Source: Archegozetes longisetosus (Eukaryota; Arthropoda; Arachnida; Sarcoptiformes; Trhypochthoniidae). From it: DNA of 64,000 nucleotides. The notes below the pieces were generated by a model. The model was given only the letters and a program-made list of their open reading frames with translations. It did no database searches and was not told where the DNA came from. Positions 12,247 to 23,634 of the stretch are shown here, piece after piece. Location of the stretch: NCBI GenBank assembly GCA_018873245.2, contig JAEMBT020000008.1:11947172-12011171 (forward strand). Direction: 5' to 3'. Made by a program: the position numbers and the translations under genes. Each line of letters begins with the position of its first letter. Position 1 is the stretch's first letter.

Positions 12247-14030
12247 ACATGTAGAATAAACCAAATTCATATTCAAATTGTTTAAAATAAAAATAAGAAT
12301 GATCTCAAATTGATTAAATTGAGTTTTGCGACAACTCTAAACTAATTTTTGAATGAAACTAAAGTGCTATTTTAAATGAGTTTTTTCCTATTTGATTCAT
12401 TAAGCGATGACCGGTTATTTCTCTTTGTCATTCAGTTGATAGAGAGTGAAACTGAATAATTGACGAAATTTATGCATCATACTTAATTGTAATTTAATTT
12501 AGTTTTTAAAACTATGATATTGACTCATTTAATTCTCATACGATGTGTTTGCTAATACCACAAATAACACGAAATATCTCGATATACGCGTGAGTTATTT
12601 CTTACTATTATTCTGTAGTTGAAGCTCACAATGTATAATGTTTGATTAACTGATTGAATGCAATCTATGAGTTTTTCTTCCACTTCCTGAGCAATTTGCA
12701 TTTTTTCATTTTGAATCAATTCAATGAAATTTACAAGCTATAAAACTAAAACTTCACCCAACATTATTTTATTGCCTTTAACTTTGACACCCAAAATAGG
12801 TTCGTTACGAAAAAAGTATTTATTTTTACAAATAAGTTTGCTTCGGGAACAATTTCAATTAACGATTGTATGTTTGGATACTTTTTTGTAATTTTCCAAT
12901 TTTGGTTTTCTCTCACTAGTGAAGATTATCCTGAGAACTACTGGAGATAATTGATCAATTGAGGTATCAAATTACTCAACTCGATGTCCTGAGCCCAACG
13001 ACGTATCACATGGCGTGGTCCGCTACTCCAGCCGGGAACTGGCCAGAAGTGATCATCTTCGGGTTGGAAGTGGCCATGTATGGTATCAAAACGTTTAGCT
13101 CGAAGGTCTGAATCCAATGATGTATCACATTTGATGGTAGGAGGTCGGGAACCCCCTTAGATCCATTAGCCCGGATTCACTCCAATTCAAAACTAATATT
13201 GAATAAAGCTTGAAGGCTATTTTTTGAGATTTCAATTATTGAGAATAATTTTTTTAACTTTCAGACTTTCTAGCCTATTTTTTTTTGAAAGCTCGAACAC
13301 TAAATTTAAGATAAGCTTCAATATAAATCGGGAATATTTTAGGTGTAAATTTGAACTTTAAAAATACAAGCTGGAAGTAATTTGAAATTGCAACTTGGAG
13401 AGCTCACTAAGCCTCTCATAGATGTACCAAAAGCTTATGCTCATTTTCAATCATACCTCTGCTATTTTTTCTATAAATCGTCACTTTCGTTATTTTTAAT
13501 CAGTTTCTTCATTGTATTTTTGAGCTAAATTGAAGCCTTATGTTTGATGATTAGTGTATGGAATTAGATATTACCAAAAATAATGCCACAACTTGGTGTT
13601 ACTGAACGACATTCTCTTAATCGTAAGGTTTGTTGTTTTCTATCCATATTAACTGTTCTAGATTAATCATAACCATTCAGATAATTATCATAAATAAAAA
13701 TTTCATATTTTTGGATATTTTTTAGTTTTCTCTGATTATGGTTATTTTTTGACTAAAAATAAGCTTTAAATTACGAAATTTTCAATTATATAATAACTGA
13801 TTAAAAAGGTGTTGTAATTTTTGATAATGACAGATCAGAGACTAAAAATTGCAGTGTGGTTTATGTAGTTTTTATCTAAACAAATAAGTTGCAAAACGAA
13901 AAATTGATAGCATTTGGTTAACATCTCAAGCCATGACAAATGAAATAATTGATTTCATCACTAAATAAACACATATTTCTCAACTAATGACATGACAAAT
14001 GATCAGATCAATTATGAAATCATTAAAAAT
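12247..14030. other. Intergenic region upstream of GH48 gene
   Basis: No gene recognised. Two imperfect direct copies of about 60 bp lie at 12961-13020 and 13083-13143 (shared GTATCAAA, GACGTATCACAT or GATGTATCACAT), a unit spacing near 121 bp. This GC-richer patch might be part of an old element. The rest is AT-rich. Confidence 0.45.
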
Positions 14031-14037
14031 TTCTAGG

Positions 14038-14076
14038 TATATAAAGACCTGGAGTTTAGTCGATAATCTTCAGTTT
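14038..14076 (+). promoter_or_regulatory. Core promoter of the GH48 gene (TATA box and initiator)
   Basis: TATATAAAG at 14038-14046, and TCAGTT at 14070-14075, which matches the arthropod initiator consensus. The spacing of about 30 bp between TATA and the initiator A is normal. This predicts transcription start near 14072, about 170 bp before the chosen start codon. Seen by eye, not by experiment. Confidence 0.75.
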
Positions 14077-14144
14077 AAAGTCAGCACAACTGACTTGAGA
14101 AAAACTCTGTTTTCCTATTGTATGATAAAGGTCTAGAATTTAAG

Positions 14145-14236
14145 GTAATTATTACTAAAGAAAATCTATAACCTTCACTTTATACAAGAAAGTTTTATGA
14201 CTTCAAAATCATTTTTAGACCAAACTCCAATTTCAG
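14145..14236 (+). other. Probable 5'UTR intron of the GH48 gene
   Basis: Donor TTAAG|GTAATT at 14145 and acceptor CCAATTTCAG|TCATG ending at 14236, with the ATG at 14239 directly after. Removing these 92 bases also removes the upstream in-frame ATG at 14197, whose 14 extra residues do not look like a signal peptide. Confidence 0.65.
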
Positions 14237-14238
14237 TC

Positions 14239-16203
14239 ATGAAGTTGTCGATAGTTCTACTATTGATTGGATGCGCGGCACAAATTAACGCTGCCGGTGT
14301 TTACACTCAACGGTTTTTAGACCAATATAAGAAGATTCACACTGCGTCGAATCACTATTTCTCTCCCGAAGGCATTCCATACCATTCGATTGAGACATTG
14401 ATGGTTGAGGCTCCAGATCACGGACATCAGACCACATCAGAAGCCTATAGCTACTACATCTGGTTGGAAGCCATGCACGGTGGCATCACCAAAGACTATA
14501 GCAGTTTCAACAAAGCCTGGGATGTGTTGGAGAAATACGCTATTCCTGGCCATCAGGACCAACCCACCAACAGCTTCTACAAGCCCGAAAAACCGGCCAC
14601 TTTTGCCGCAGAACAGGACACACCTAATGGTTATCCGTCACCGATTGAGACCGGAGTTCCTGTAGGACAAGATCCTCTCGCTCAAGAACTTTCTTCTGCT
14701 TATGGCACACCGGATATCTATGGTATGCATTGGTTGCAAGATGTCGACAATATCTACGGTTTCGGTAACGCCCCCGGTGTTTGCGAAGGCGGTCCAGGAA
14801 CCAAAGGTCCGTCAAATATCAATACCTATCAAAGAGGACCCGAAGAGTCTGTCTGGAGAACTATTCCTCAGCCTACTTGTGATAGCTTCAAATATGGTGG
14901 TCGTAACGGATTCTTGGATTTGTTTGTCAAAGATAGCAACTACGCCAAGCAATGGAAATTCACTGCTGCACCAGACGCCGACGCTCGTGCCATTCAGGGT
15001 GCCTTCTGGGCAGCCACTTGGGCCAAGAGCCAAGGAAAAGAAGGACAAATCAGTCAAACTCTTCAAAAGGCCGCTAAATTGGGAGACTATTTACGATATG
15101 CACTTTTCGATAAATATTTCAAGAAAGTTGGTAATTGCGTAAACAGAAACTCATGTCCAGGAGGTTCAGGCAAAGACAGTGCTCACTACTTACTTTCCTG
15201 GTATTACGCCTGGGGCGGAGCTCTCGACACTAGTGCAGGATGGGCGTGGCGTATCGGAGATGGTGCCGCTCACTTCGGTTACCAAAATCCATTGGCAGCC
15301 TATGCGTTATCTAATGTCGATTCATTGAAACCCAAGGGTTCGTCAGCTGTCGAAGATTGGAAAAAAAGTCTTGAAAGACAACTCGAGTTCTACGAATACC
15401 TCCAGACCGCTGAGGGAGCCTTTGCTGGTGGTGCCACCAATACCTGGAACGGCAGATATGATACTCCGCCTAGCAATCTATCATCAAACACTTTCTACGG
15501 CATGTTTTATGATTGGGAGCCCGTCTATCACGACCCACCATCCAATAATTGGTATGGAATGCAAGCCTGGTCCACCGATCGTTTGGCTCAATATTACTAC
15601 GTGACCGATGATGCCAAAGCCAAGTCAGTTTTAGACAAATGGGTCACGTGGGTGCTCAAGAACACCAAGATCAATTCAGATGGAACTTATAAAATCCCAT
15701 CAACTCTTAACTGGGAGGGAGTGCCCAACTCCTTCAGTGGCGGCAGCGCAAGCCCCAACAGCAACCTTCACGTCCGCGTTGTTGACTCGACCAGTGACGT
15801 TGGAACAGCTGCGGCCACCGCCCGAACCCTCGCCTACTACGCAGCCAAAGCCAATCACGCTGAGGCTAAGAGCACCGCTAAAGGCATATTGGACGGCATG
15901 TGGAAGCATTTCCAGACCCAACACGGTGTCGCTGATAAAGAAGAGCGTGCAGATTACAAACGATTTAATGAGAAACTTTATGTGCCGGCGGGCTGGCAGG
16001 GAAAAATGCCAAATGGAGATGTTATCAGTTCTAACTCGACCTTCATCTCAATCAGATCTTTCTATAAGAAAGACAAGGATTGGCCCAAAGTTCAGGCTTA
16101 TCTTAACGGAGGCGCTGTCCCGACATTCACTTACCACAGATTTTGGCAACAGGCAGATGTTGCACTTGCACAGGGAGCATATGGTCTCCTTTTCAATGAA
16201 TAA
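14239..16203 (+). CDS. Secreted glycoside hydrolase family 48 protein
   Basis: GH48 enzyme, 654 aa from the ATG at 14239 (an in-frame ATG at 14197 would add 14 residues but is probably intronic). Signal peptide residues 1-18 (MKLSIVLLLIGCAAQINA), then a single GH48 domain filling the protein, about the usual ~620-640 aa catalytic length. VEAPDHGHQTTSEA (56-69) is the hallmark motif: Glu57 and Glu68 correspond in spacing to Glu44 and Glu55 of clostridial CelF, where Glu55 is the proton donor. Further typical stretches are YGMHWLQDVDNIYGFG, SAHYLLSWYYAWGG and TFTYHRFWQQADVALAQGAYG. No carbohydrate-binding module or dockerin. In bacteria GH48 members are cellobiohydrolases; in leaf-beetle relatives a GH48 protein has been reported to act on chitin, so the substrate here is open. 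The coding region is intronless and far richer in G+C than its surroundings, with a eukaryotic promoter and poly(A) signal. Lateral origin is inferred. Confidence 0.95.
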   Translation: MKLSIVLLLIGCAAQINAAGVYTQRFLDQYKKIHTASNHYFSPEGIPYHSIETLMVEAPDHGHQTTSEAYSYYIWLEAMHGGITKDYSSFNKAWDVLEKYAIPGHQDQPTNSFYKPEKPATFAAEQDTPNGYPSPIETGVPVGQDPLAQELSSAYGTPDIYGMHWLQDVDNIYGFGNAPGVCEGGPGTKGPSNINTYQRGPEESVWRTIPQPTCDSFKYGGRNGFLDLFVKDSNYAKQWKFTAAPDADARAIQGAFWAATWAKSQGKEGQISQTLQKAAKLGDYLRYALFDKYFKKVGNCVNRNSCPGGSGKDSAHYLLSWYYAWGGALDTSAGWAWRIGDGAAHFGYQNPLAAYALSNVDSLKPKGSSAVEDWKKSLERQLEFYEYLQTAEGAFAGGATNTWNGRYDTPPSNLSSNTFYGMFYDWEPVYHDPPSNNWYGMQAWSTDRLAQYYYVTDDAKAKSVLDKWVTWVLKNTKINSDGTYKIPSTLNWEGVPNSFSGGSASPNSNLHVRVVDSTSDVGTAAATARTLAYYAAKANHAEAKSTAKGILDGMWKHFQTQHGVADKEERADYKRFNEKLYVPAGWQGKMPNGDVISSNSTFISIRSFYKKDKDWPKVQAYLNGGAVPTFTYHRFWQQADVALAQGAYGLLFNE

Positions 16204-16295
16204 ATATCATCTTAAATGTTTGGTTCAAACTTTGAGATTTCTTTATTTAAATTTCTTCAATAATAACATCTATTGATTGTGCGAAATCATAATCT

Positions 16296-16301
16296 AATAA
16301 A
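16296..16301 (+). terminator. Poly(A) signal of the GH48 gene
   Basis: AATAAA about 90 bp after the stop codon. An earlier AATAAA overlaps the stop itself (16198-16203), so the downstream one is the better candidate. Confidence 0.6.
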
Positions 16302-16707
16302 TTTTGACTTTACCATAATTCTTATTAATATTTATTTTGAATACTAAAAAATTTCTGATTCATCTAAAGGTTTAAGAAGTTTATGTGATGTGATGTATTA
16401 AAAAGAAATTTTAATTTGAATTATATGCTTATGATTTCATATGAATATAAATATTTATTTTCATATGAAGCTTACCCATAAGTTATCAAAATAAAACAAG
16501 GGTTGCAACTACTATAACATTCTTATTAAACTTAAATATAATTTTTCTCTTCCGTTGAGAACTGGTTTGATATACAGTATGTTTTACAAATAACACTGAC
16601 AATGAAAAGTATTTAATAAGAAATTACTTTTTCTTGTTTGATTATTCCAGTTATGTAATAAAACTTTCCATTAATATCATCACAAAAGACTAATTGTCTA
16701 ACATCTA
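16302..16707. other. Intergenic sequence
   Basis: AT-rich, nothing recognised. Confidence 0.4.
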
Positions 16708-16708
16708 G

Positions 16709-17351
16709 GGTGACCAAGTCTTATAGAACCCAAATCTGGACAAAATAATAATTGGGTCCCTCTTTAAGATTTTCTTTGAAGTTTTAAAATTTATTTACAA
16801 CACTCAATTAATATATAAAGTTACATAATTTAAATTGTAAAAATAATTATAATTCTAGTTAAAATTATATTTCTTTTATGATTTTGCAGTATTGAGTAAT
16901 ACAAGTTATCCTTAACATAATTTTGATGTTCTCTGCAGGAACTTATAAACGAGCAATTCCAATAGATTAAAGTACACTAGTTTAAAATCAATATACATTG
17001 AATTCCTAATAAGAGAGAACATTCAAGATAGAAGTGTCTTACAGTGTGTTTTTCTTAGTAATGATTAAGTTTATATTTCCTCTCGACAACTTTTCTTAGA
17101 ACAAGTCTAGTTTCTTAATATTGAAATAAGCTGTAATTTATACGTTTTGAACTAATGTATGTAATGTTCACAACTTCTAACATTTGTAAAATATGCACTA
17201 AAATCAAACGTAATCATCACTGAAAAAACAAACTTTAACTATTCAACTCAAATCTGAAAAAATGCGTCCAGATGGGGTCCAATCTTGACTCTGGGCAGGT
17301 TAATCTGAAATATGGACTTTCCAGCTCAAATCTGGATGCTTGGTCGTTCTA
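16709..17351. mobile_element. Probable non-autonomous DNA element with short TIRs
   Basis: Starts TAGGGTGACCAAG and ends CTTGGTCGTTCTA, whose complement is TAGAACGACCAAG (10 of 13 matches). Just inside both ends are CCAAATCTGGAC-like words. Its left 70 bp resemble the segment inserted at about 32236-32632 (shared GGGTCCC-CTTT after a CTGGAC/CCGGAC word), suggesting one family. It abuts the receptor relic IR-2. The target duplication is unclear, possibly CTA. Confidence 0.6.
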
Positions 17352-17352
17352 A

Positions 17353-17465
17353 GTTAAAGCAATAGGTCTTTCGATGTCATTATATCGAAAAGTCAATAAT
17401 ATTTGCTACAAAAGGTACTTCTAATATACCAACGGGACTGAAAGTCACATCTGCTTCTTATACAA
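17353..17465 (-). pseudogene. IR-2: fragment of receptor exon 2
   Basis: On the minus strand it reads EADVTFSPVGILEVPFVANI followed by IDFSI, the start of exon 2 of the receptor family, then stops. Intron-like sequence related to that of IR-1 continues to about 17,600. It is cut short next to the element ending at 17351. Nothing else of the gene is nearby, so it is a relic. Confidence 0.85.
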
Positions 17466-17829
17466 TTTTAAATGCAAAATTTTTTGAAAGATCTCTCAGA
17501 AAGTTGTTTAAGATCGCCTGAAAAATTTTATTAAATGCAGAAAAAGCATAAAATTTTCTATTAAGTTGAAGTTGTCTTATGAAAATTCACTTCTATTTAC
17601 ATTTAATACTACTGTTTATTAACCAGCAAACTTACGAACCTTGAATTTCATAAAGCCTGTCCGGTAGGAACTTGAAAAAGTTTTAAAAGTTTAATAGCTA
17701 TATAAAATATTGACATATTTGCACGAAATTTAGCAATAATATACTCTTATATATTTTTAATTATTTCTGTCTTTGAACGGCGCTTTGATCCCACCATAAG
17801 CAGTAGCGCGAAGATCTCTTCTAGCTTCT

Positions 17830-18260
17830 TCATTAACTTCTGTGCAGACTCTTTGGTTTTTTTGTTGAGATATTTGTCCATATTTTTGCCATCGATTTTA
17901 TATTTTTTGCTCCAACCTTACGCTTCTTATATCCTGATTTACATATGGCACAGAACTTCTCTATAGGCCGCGCTTGTGTTACATTAGGAGCGTTATCCCT
18001 CTTACTAATAAAATCAGTATTAATGGCGCCTAACCATTCGATTTCTTCAGCCTTATAATGAGCAGTGGCCAAGTCCATCCAAAGAACAATATCTTGCACT
18101 TTACATTTTTCGATAAACGGTAGAAGCCTTTTCTTTCAACATTCTTTTAAGTAGATCTCTCCGGTCATCGTATAAATAAAAACATACGGAGAAGCATTGC
18201 CATGCTCGTCGATCACCTGCCATATTAGATATCTTTTAGGGAATTTTCCTTTAGCCTTAG
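17830..18260 (-). pseudogene. Tc1/mariner-superfamily transposase relic (DD37E type)
   Basis: Minus-strand reading: KGKFPKRYLIWQVIDEHGN (about 18250-18190), then GEIYLKEC, then 18099-17833 with WMDLATAHY (catalytic Asp) and ARPIEKF (catalytic Glu). I count 37 residues between them, the DD37E spacing. One frame change lies near 18,120. The N-terminal DNA-binding part is not recognisable upstream. A relative lies at 52340-52720. Confidence 0.8.
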
Positions 18261-18587
18261 GTGTTTGTTCCATGGGAACTACAGATCGATTTTTGCAATG
18301 GAAAAACTATACACCAGGAATTAGTTTTGGGTCTTCAGGGACGTAGGTACGTGTTTGAAGATTGGTGGCTCTTTGGTGCCACCTGCCGAGAGACCGGAGA
18401 GTGTTGCTATGATTGTACCAGGTCGCAAGGAAAATACTCTTTGGCCTCTCATGGCTTCAAGAATCGTAGCAGAGTCCACAGTTTTCACAGACTGCTGCAG
18501 TTTATGATGACAACACCACATACATTACAAACCTAGGATTGAACTGGATCTATCTCAAGGTCAATCATCGACAGAAGTTTGTGAGAG

Positions 18588-18915
18588 ATGTCCTTTATAG
18601 AGATCACGTCTATATTGCTCATACGAATAGAATTGAGAGGTTGTAGCGGCATTAGATCGTTTATAAGGTCGCCACAATCTCCCAAATATTTGAATGAACA
18701 AGTAGACTGGGCTATCTACAATAGGATCTCTTTAAAGAACAATAAGAAAAGGTTGGCCTTCAAAAAGTTTCTGGAGGACACTACTCAGTTATTGAGTGAT
18801 CCCTCACAAACTTGCTGATAAATCACTGTCTGAATCTGACGAACTTACATTGTCTGATGAGCACTATGATGATATTATTGAGTTGGAAGATTCAGACAGT
18901 GATTTCGATTTATAA
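18588..18915 (+). pseudogene. Unidentified coding relic with acidic tail
   Basis: An open frame (18588-18818) reads YLNEQVDWAIYNRISLKNN and KKFLEDTTQLLSDPSQTC. An overlapping frame from about 18799 then reads DKSLSESDELTLSDEHYD and ends ELEDSDSDFDL with a stop at 18913-18915. The acidic Ser/Asp-rich tail looks like a real protein C-terminus after a one-base frameshift. Host gene fragment or transposase C-terminus; I do not recognise it. Confidence 0.35.
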
Positions 18916-19029
18916 AGAGGGTTATTTACGGTTTAATTTAAATCAGATTTATCATTAGTTTATTTGCATCATAATTTAATATAGAGTTTATTTTTCAAAG
19001 CTGGCTGTGATTAAGAAAGGCATGCCTCA

Positions 19030-19400
19030 AAAAAGTTTGGCATGGTTCAACTTATGTCGCACTATCCATTACATGTGCCATATGATTTCTATAATGCTCC
19101 TCCACTAAGTAATGAATTAAGTTGAAAAATGTAAAGTGATCGTAGATAGTGAATGGGTGGGCGTGGCTCTATAAGTTCAGTATAGTCTGACTTGTCATAA
19201 TGGGCGCAATCGATTACATGTATCATGATTTTTATGATGCTCCGCCTACTCAGAAATGAATTAAAAGGAAAATACTTAAAAGTGGGCATAGCTAGTGAAT
19301 GGATGGGCGTGGCTCCAAAAATTTGGTATGGTTCAATTTGTCTCGTCAAGCATTATCGATTGCATGTGTCACTCGATTTTTACGATGTTTCTTAATAGCT
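19030..19400 (+). repeat. ~147-bp tandem repeat, about 2.5 units
   Basis: Successive units share GTATGGTTCAA/GCATGGTTCAA, CGATTACATGT or CGATTGCATGT, GATTTTTATGATGCTCCGCC and GTGAATGGGTGGGCGTGGCT. The spacing between the two GGGCGTGGCTC words is about 147 bp. The open frame at 19089-19349 (minus) is a by-product of the repeat. Confidence 0.8.
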
Positions 19401-20173
19401 GCGTCTATTTGGCACCCTCAACCAATAAATTTTATTTTATAAATAAAGTATGAGTCAACTGAGTAGCTCAAGTGAAATCTGAAGATGAGGTTAACTCGAG
19501 ATACAATCTCTTTCAATGAATCATTTAAATGAGAAATGAGTCTCATCCAAAATTATTATGACAATATCAGAATTAGATGATTTATTCTTGCTGTTAGAAA
19601 ATATTTTGGATTACGATATTTTATCTGTGCCGATAGTAATCATGCTATAATCATTATTGTTTAACTGTATCACGAAATGATTTTATCATTATGAATCATA
19701 AAACAAAATCAATACAAATCAATTGAGGAGAAGCAGCAATTGGGGCACAATTCTGAAACAATTAATCCACTAATATTTATAAAATTTTGTCATTGCTCGA
19801 ACACTTTCAACCACCAATACTCAAGACTAATGAAAAATATTCTATAACAGAAATTTTCAAACTTCGACTTCGAGAATAATTGTTGATAAAAATTGACTTA
19901 CTCTCATATTAATAATAAGAAAAATCTAAGTCCTAAGGCGAATTTTGATAAATGGAGTGGCAAAGAGGGCTTACACTACAAATTAGATAAATTTTCTAAT
20001 AGATTGAAGAAATTCAGTATTCAGTTTTGATTTATTTCTCTTGAGCTAAAGTTTGACAGAATGAGATAAGTAGTGACAAAGCTAGTGGGGATGAGGAGAT
20101 ACAGGTCTCCTTAGCTTTAATTAAAAGCTTTGATCAATAGTGATTTTACTGAAAAAAAACTGTGTCTTTCCAA
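19401..20173. other. Intergenic sequence
   Basis: No recognisable gene or repeat. Confidence 0.4.
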
Positions 20174-20706
20174 ATTATAGACATTTCATTTCATAGACAA
20201 ATCTTCGCTAATGAAGATTCTAGTCATTGAGGAGATTATTGATGTTAGGCTGAAGATTCTGGTCAAGTCCTTAGGATTTATTTTGAGACACCTATACAAC
20301 CTTTCATATAACTTATATGAACAGCGAAAAATATTAATATATTGAAAAATAGAAATTTAATTCTGATTTATTAATAATACGATATTTTTGTGATATCAGA
20401 CAAAATATTGCCCTGCAAAATATCGCATGACAAAATGTCACATGAGAATATTACATATAATAACCTTTGTATGTGATATTTTGTCTGATATCACAAAAAT
20501 ATCGTATTATTAATAAATCAGAATTAAATTTCTATTTTTCAACATATATTTTTGCTGTTGATATAAGTTATATGAAAGGTTGCACAAGGTGTCTCAAAAC
20601 AAAATCTCAAGACTGGACCAGAGTCTTCAGCTTAACATCAATAATCTCTTTAATGACCAGAATCTTCATTAGCGAAAATTTGTCTATGAAATGAAATGTC
20701 TATAAA
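20174..20706. mobile_element. Long foldback element
   Basis: About 530 bp with arms of roughly 235 bp. TTATAGACATTTCATTTCAT at the left is the complement of ATGAAATGAAATGTCTATAA at the right, and CTGATTTATTAATAATACGA pairs with TCGTATTATTAATAAATCAG near the centre. Complementarity is close to continuous. The open frame at 20467-20694 lies inside an arm and is not a gene. Confidence 0.85.
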
Positions 20707-21175
20707 GTGAAATGTCTATAAAGTTGACGTCTATCAATTGGGGTACAACCGTTCAGAGTTATCACTCTTCAGACTTTGGGCTGAAGTCAGCCTTTCTAAG
20801 TTTAGTTCAGCCTAAAGCCCAAGCCTTGAGGCTAACGTTATGTATCGGCCTTATTGAGATTTCTATATTTTTTGTTCATATTTTGAGCTTGTAAGTCTAA
20901 ATTTAATTTTAACTTGAAGTGTATTTATGAAAACAAGATCTCGTTTTGTGGAAAATCTCGTGGAATCTTGAGATCAGTTTTCGCAAAATTGGACGAGAAA
21001 CGAAATTTTTTACTATAAATAATAAATTGATTACTTATCAAAATTACAATTTAAGTGACATAAGAATCATGTTTAATGAACAAATATGGAATGAAACGCA
21101 TGCCTTCTATTTGAGATACTTTAACGCGAATCACACTATATATACTAATCCCAAGATAAGGGTCAGTAGCCATAA
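20707..21175. other. Intergenic sequence
   Basis: No recognisable gene. Small inverted words (GGGCTGAAGTCAGCC and GGCTTTAGGCTGAAC-like) occur near 20780-20840. Confidence 0.35.
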
Positions 21176-21483
21176 GGATCTATTTACACGATTCAATTTA
21201 TGTAGAATTCAAGTGACTTGAAGACTTGAGTTCAAGCGAATTGAATAATGTGTATATATAAATTGCCTCAACTGCTGTTGAATTCAATGTATCAAAAAAG
21301 TTGAACGATGTTTAACTTTTTTCAATAACTTGAATTCATTAGCCAATCACAGTATGCATTATAATCAAAACATGCTACGCATATTTTTTAAATTTTGAAA
21401 ATAATTTGATTGGATCAAATCTATTGTTTAATTCAATATTATTATTTGTGTGTAAATAGAAATTGAATCGTGTAAATAGACCC
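21176..21483. mobile_element. PIF/Harbinger-like MITE with TAA TSD
   Basis: 308 bp. The left end GGATCTATTTACACGATTCA and the complement of the right end, GGGTCTATTTACACGATTCA, differ at one base. TAA flanks both sides (21173-21175 and 21484-21486). A three-base TWA duplication with G-rich TIRs fits PIF/Harbinger (Tourist-type) MITEs. No coding capacity. Confidence 0.85.
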
Positions 21484-23634
21484 TAAGATTGGTATTCAAA
21501 AGACGAGGAGGTGTGGAATACAAAATTTTGAAAAATACAAGAGACGAGATTGTATTGGACTAAGATTATATTTATGATTATCATTGACTGTGATTACCAG
21601 TGTTCATTACTGTAACACTAGATGCAAACTTATTCAATAGTATTCTTGCATTATAAAAGCTATTTCACTCTACGACTCTCACAAATACAATGTAAGAATC
21701 GTAGAATGAAACAACTATTATACAGTAGTACAAGAATAATATAGAAATGAAATTTAAATTTTACTTTAATTTACTATATTACTGACAAAATTATTCCGAA
21801 AATGACATTCATTTTATGCACTTGTTGACTATTAAAAATTTAGATAGGAAGAATATTACAATCAATTAAAGATTGCAATGATTATGATTTTAAATTGAGG
21901 CAATTTGTATAAAAATTTTCTCATATACCCCTTTGACAAACCTGCATCCTATATCAGAAAATATTGGAATTACCAATTAGGCATTGTGTCTGAAATAATC
22001 AAAGCATGAAACTTATTTCATAAAAGGGCAGTAAGAGAATAGAGATTTAAATTTTAGAAATAATTAATCAGATAAATAGCATGTCAAACCATATCTAAAC
22101 GTGGTTTTTAAATGTACTGACCGCCGGTTGTCTGACAGTTATACTCACTTAAATTTCTCATCATTAGCCTCTCATTCTATGGAGCGACACTTATTAGACT
22201 TGTTAGCATATCTTTAAACACATTACTTAAAAATTCAATAAAAATTTGTGAAATAAAAGTATTTTTTATTAATTTCAGCTTTTAATCGCAAAGATATTTC
22301 AGAGAAGCACTTTAAAAAGCCATTTTTAAACATGATATGACATGCTGTTTAACCGATAAAAAGATTTTAATTTAAACTAAAGATTTTGATTTAAAACATT
22401 ATTAAAACCTCTGGTCTCAAGTTCATATCCTAAACTTGCTTTAGAACAACCGCTGATTATAGATGAGCAAAAAGAATTCAATGCGGAACAATCTAACAGA
22501 GGACTGCTAGAACAGAAGCGAGCCAATCCGCATGTAAATCATCAATTCAATATCATCTTGAAAAATACTTGAAATATTTATCAAGTTAGTATTTTTAATT
22601 CCTAAATTTGTTAATTTAAAAATCAAGTTTTCTGAACTTCATAAATGATAGGTAAAACATATAACGTTTGTAATGAAGCTTTATTTTTAACAATTTTTAA
22701 TCAGTTCAGTATTTATTTGTTTCAAGTCATAATTTCTACAGAGTCCAAAATCGGAATAATCTCAATATGACTAAAATTGTTTTTATCAATAATGCTAAGT
22801 TTATTAATAAGCATAAACTACACTTCAAGTTGATTAGATTCTCAAATACTAATAGTCAGGTAATAAATTTTTATTTGACTGAATTTAGGCATAGAGTGGC
22901 TACTGATGATCAGCAAAACCCTTAGGAAATTCCAAAGACTAACTGTACATTTCACAGTATCTATTTGTAATAGAAAACTGTCCAATCTTCAAACTAACAA
23001 TTTTTATTAATATAATAAATTTACATATAATTAGTTTTTTAAACAAATTTAATAACATATAATAACAGTGGCAATATTCTCGGTAACGTATTGCAGAACC
23101 ATTATTTTCAAGAACCTCACCATATTCGTCAAGCACAGAAAGAACTAAGTTTTCAATAGTTCAATAGTGAACGCATGCTTTGGTTTACTAATTAATGAGT
23201 TCTCAATGTGCTATTGCGTTATTTTGCTATTAGTAGTATTGTAAAAAAAGTAAGTTTTAGGGATACCAAAGCATAGGCATTTTTCAAATTAACGGTTATC
23301 TATGCTGCACATATTGGAAATGAGTCATTTTGCTTGAAATTTTTGTTGAGGGCAATAGAGTTTATGTTCATTTGAAATACATCTAATGTAAGGATTTCCT
23401 ATTGCCTTTTCCTAAGATATGTTCGTGAAATAGTTCTAGATATCAGACTTTTTCATCACTAATGTCAATTAATCATTGAAGCTATTTGTGCGTGATATTT
23501 GATAACTTATAAAAGATTGCTTTCAGCTTGAGCAAGAAAGTTTCCATTTACTCGTTTAGGCATCTTTGCCAAATCATAAATTTTTGAAAAAATTTCATTT
23601 GGATCCATTGAAAGACTGTTTCCAAAGTCACTAA
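21484..23634. other. Intergenic region before the RING gene
   Basis: No gene supported over about 2.1 kb. A minus-strand open stretch at 22939-23136 (LDEYGEVLENNGSAIRYREY) looks slightly protein-like but has no family signature or splice context. Confidence 0.4.

Noticed and set aside
14197-14238. Upstream in-frame ATG of the GH48 frame
   Set aside because: It lies inside a probable 5'UTR intron, and the 14 residues it adds are hydrophilic and spoil the signal peptide starting at 14239.
14405-16276. Several long open frames on both strands overlapping the GH48 gene
   Set aside because: They are by-products of the GC-richer coding sequence; only the frame from 14239 shows a protein family and a signal peptide.
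20467-20694. Open frame inside a foldback arm
   Set aside because: The inverted arm explains it; no protein features.
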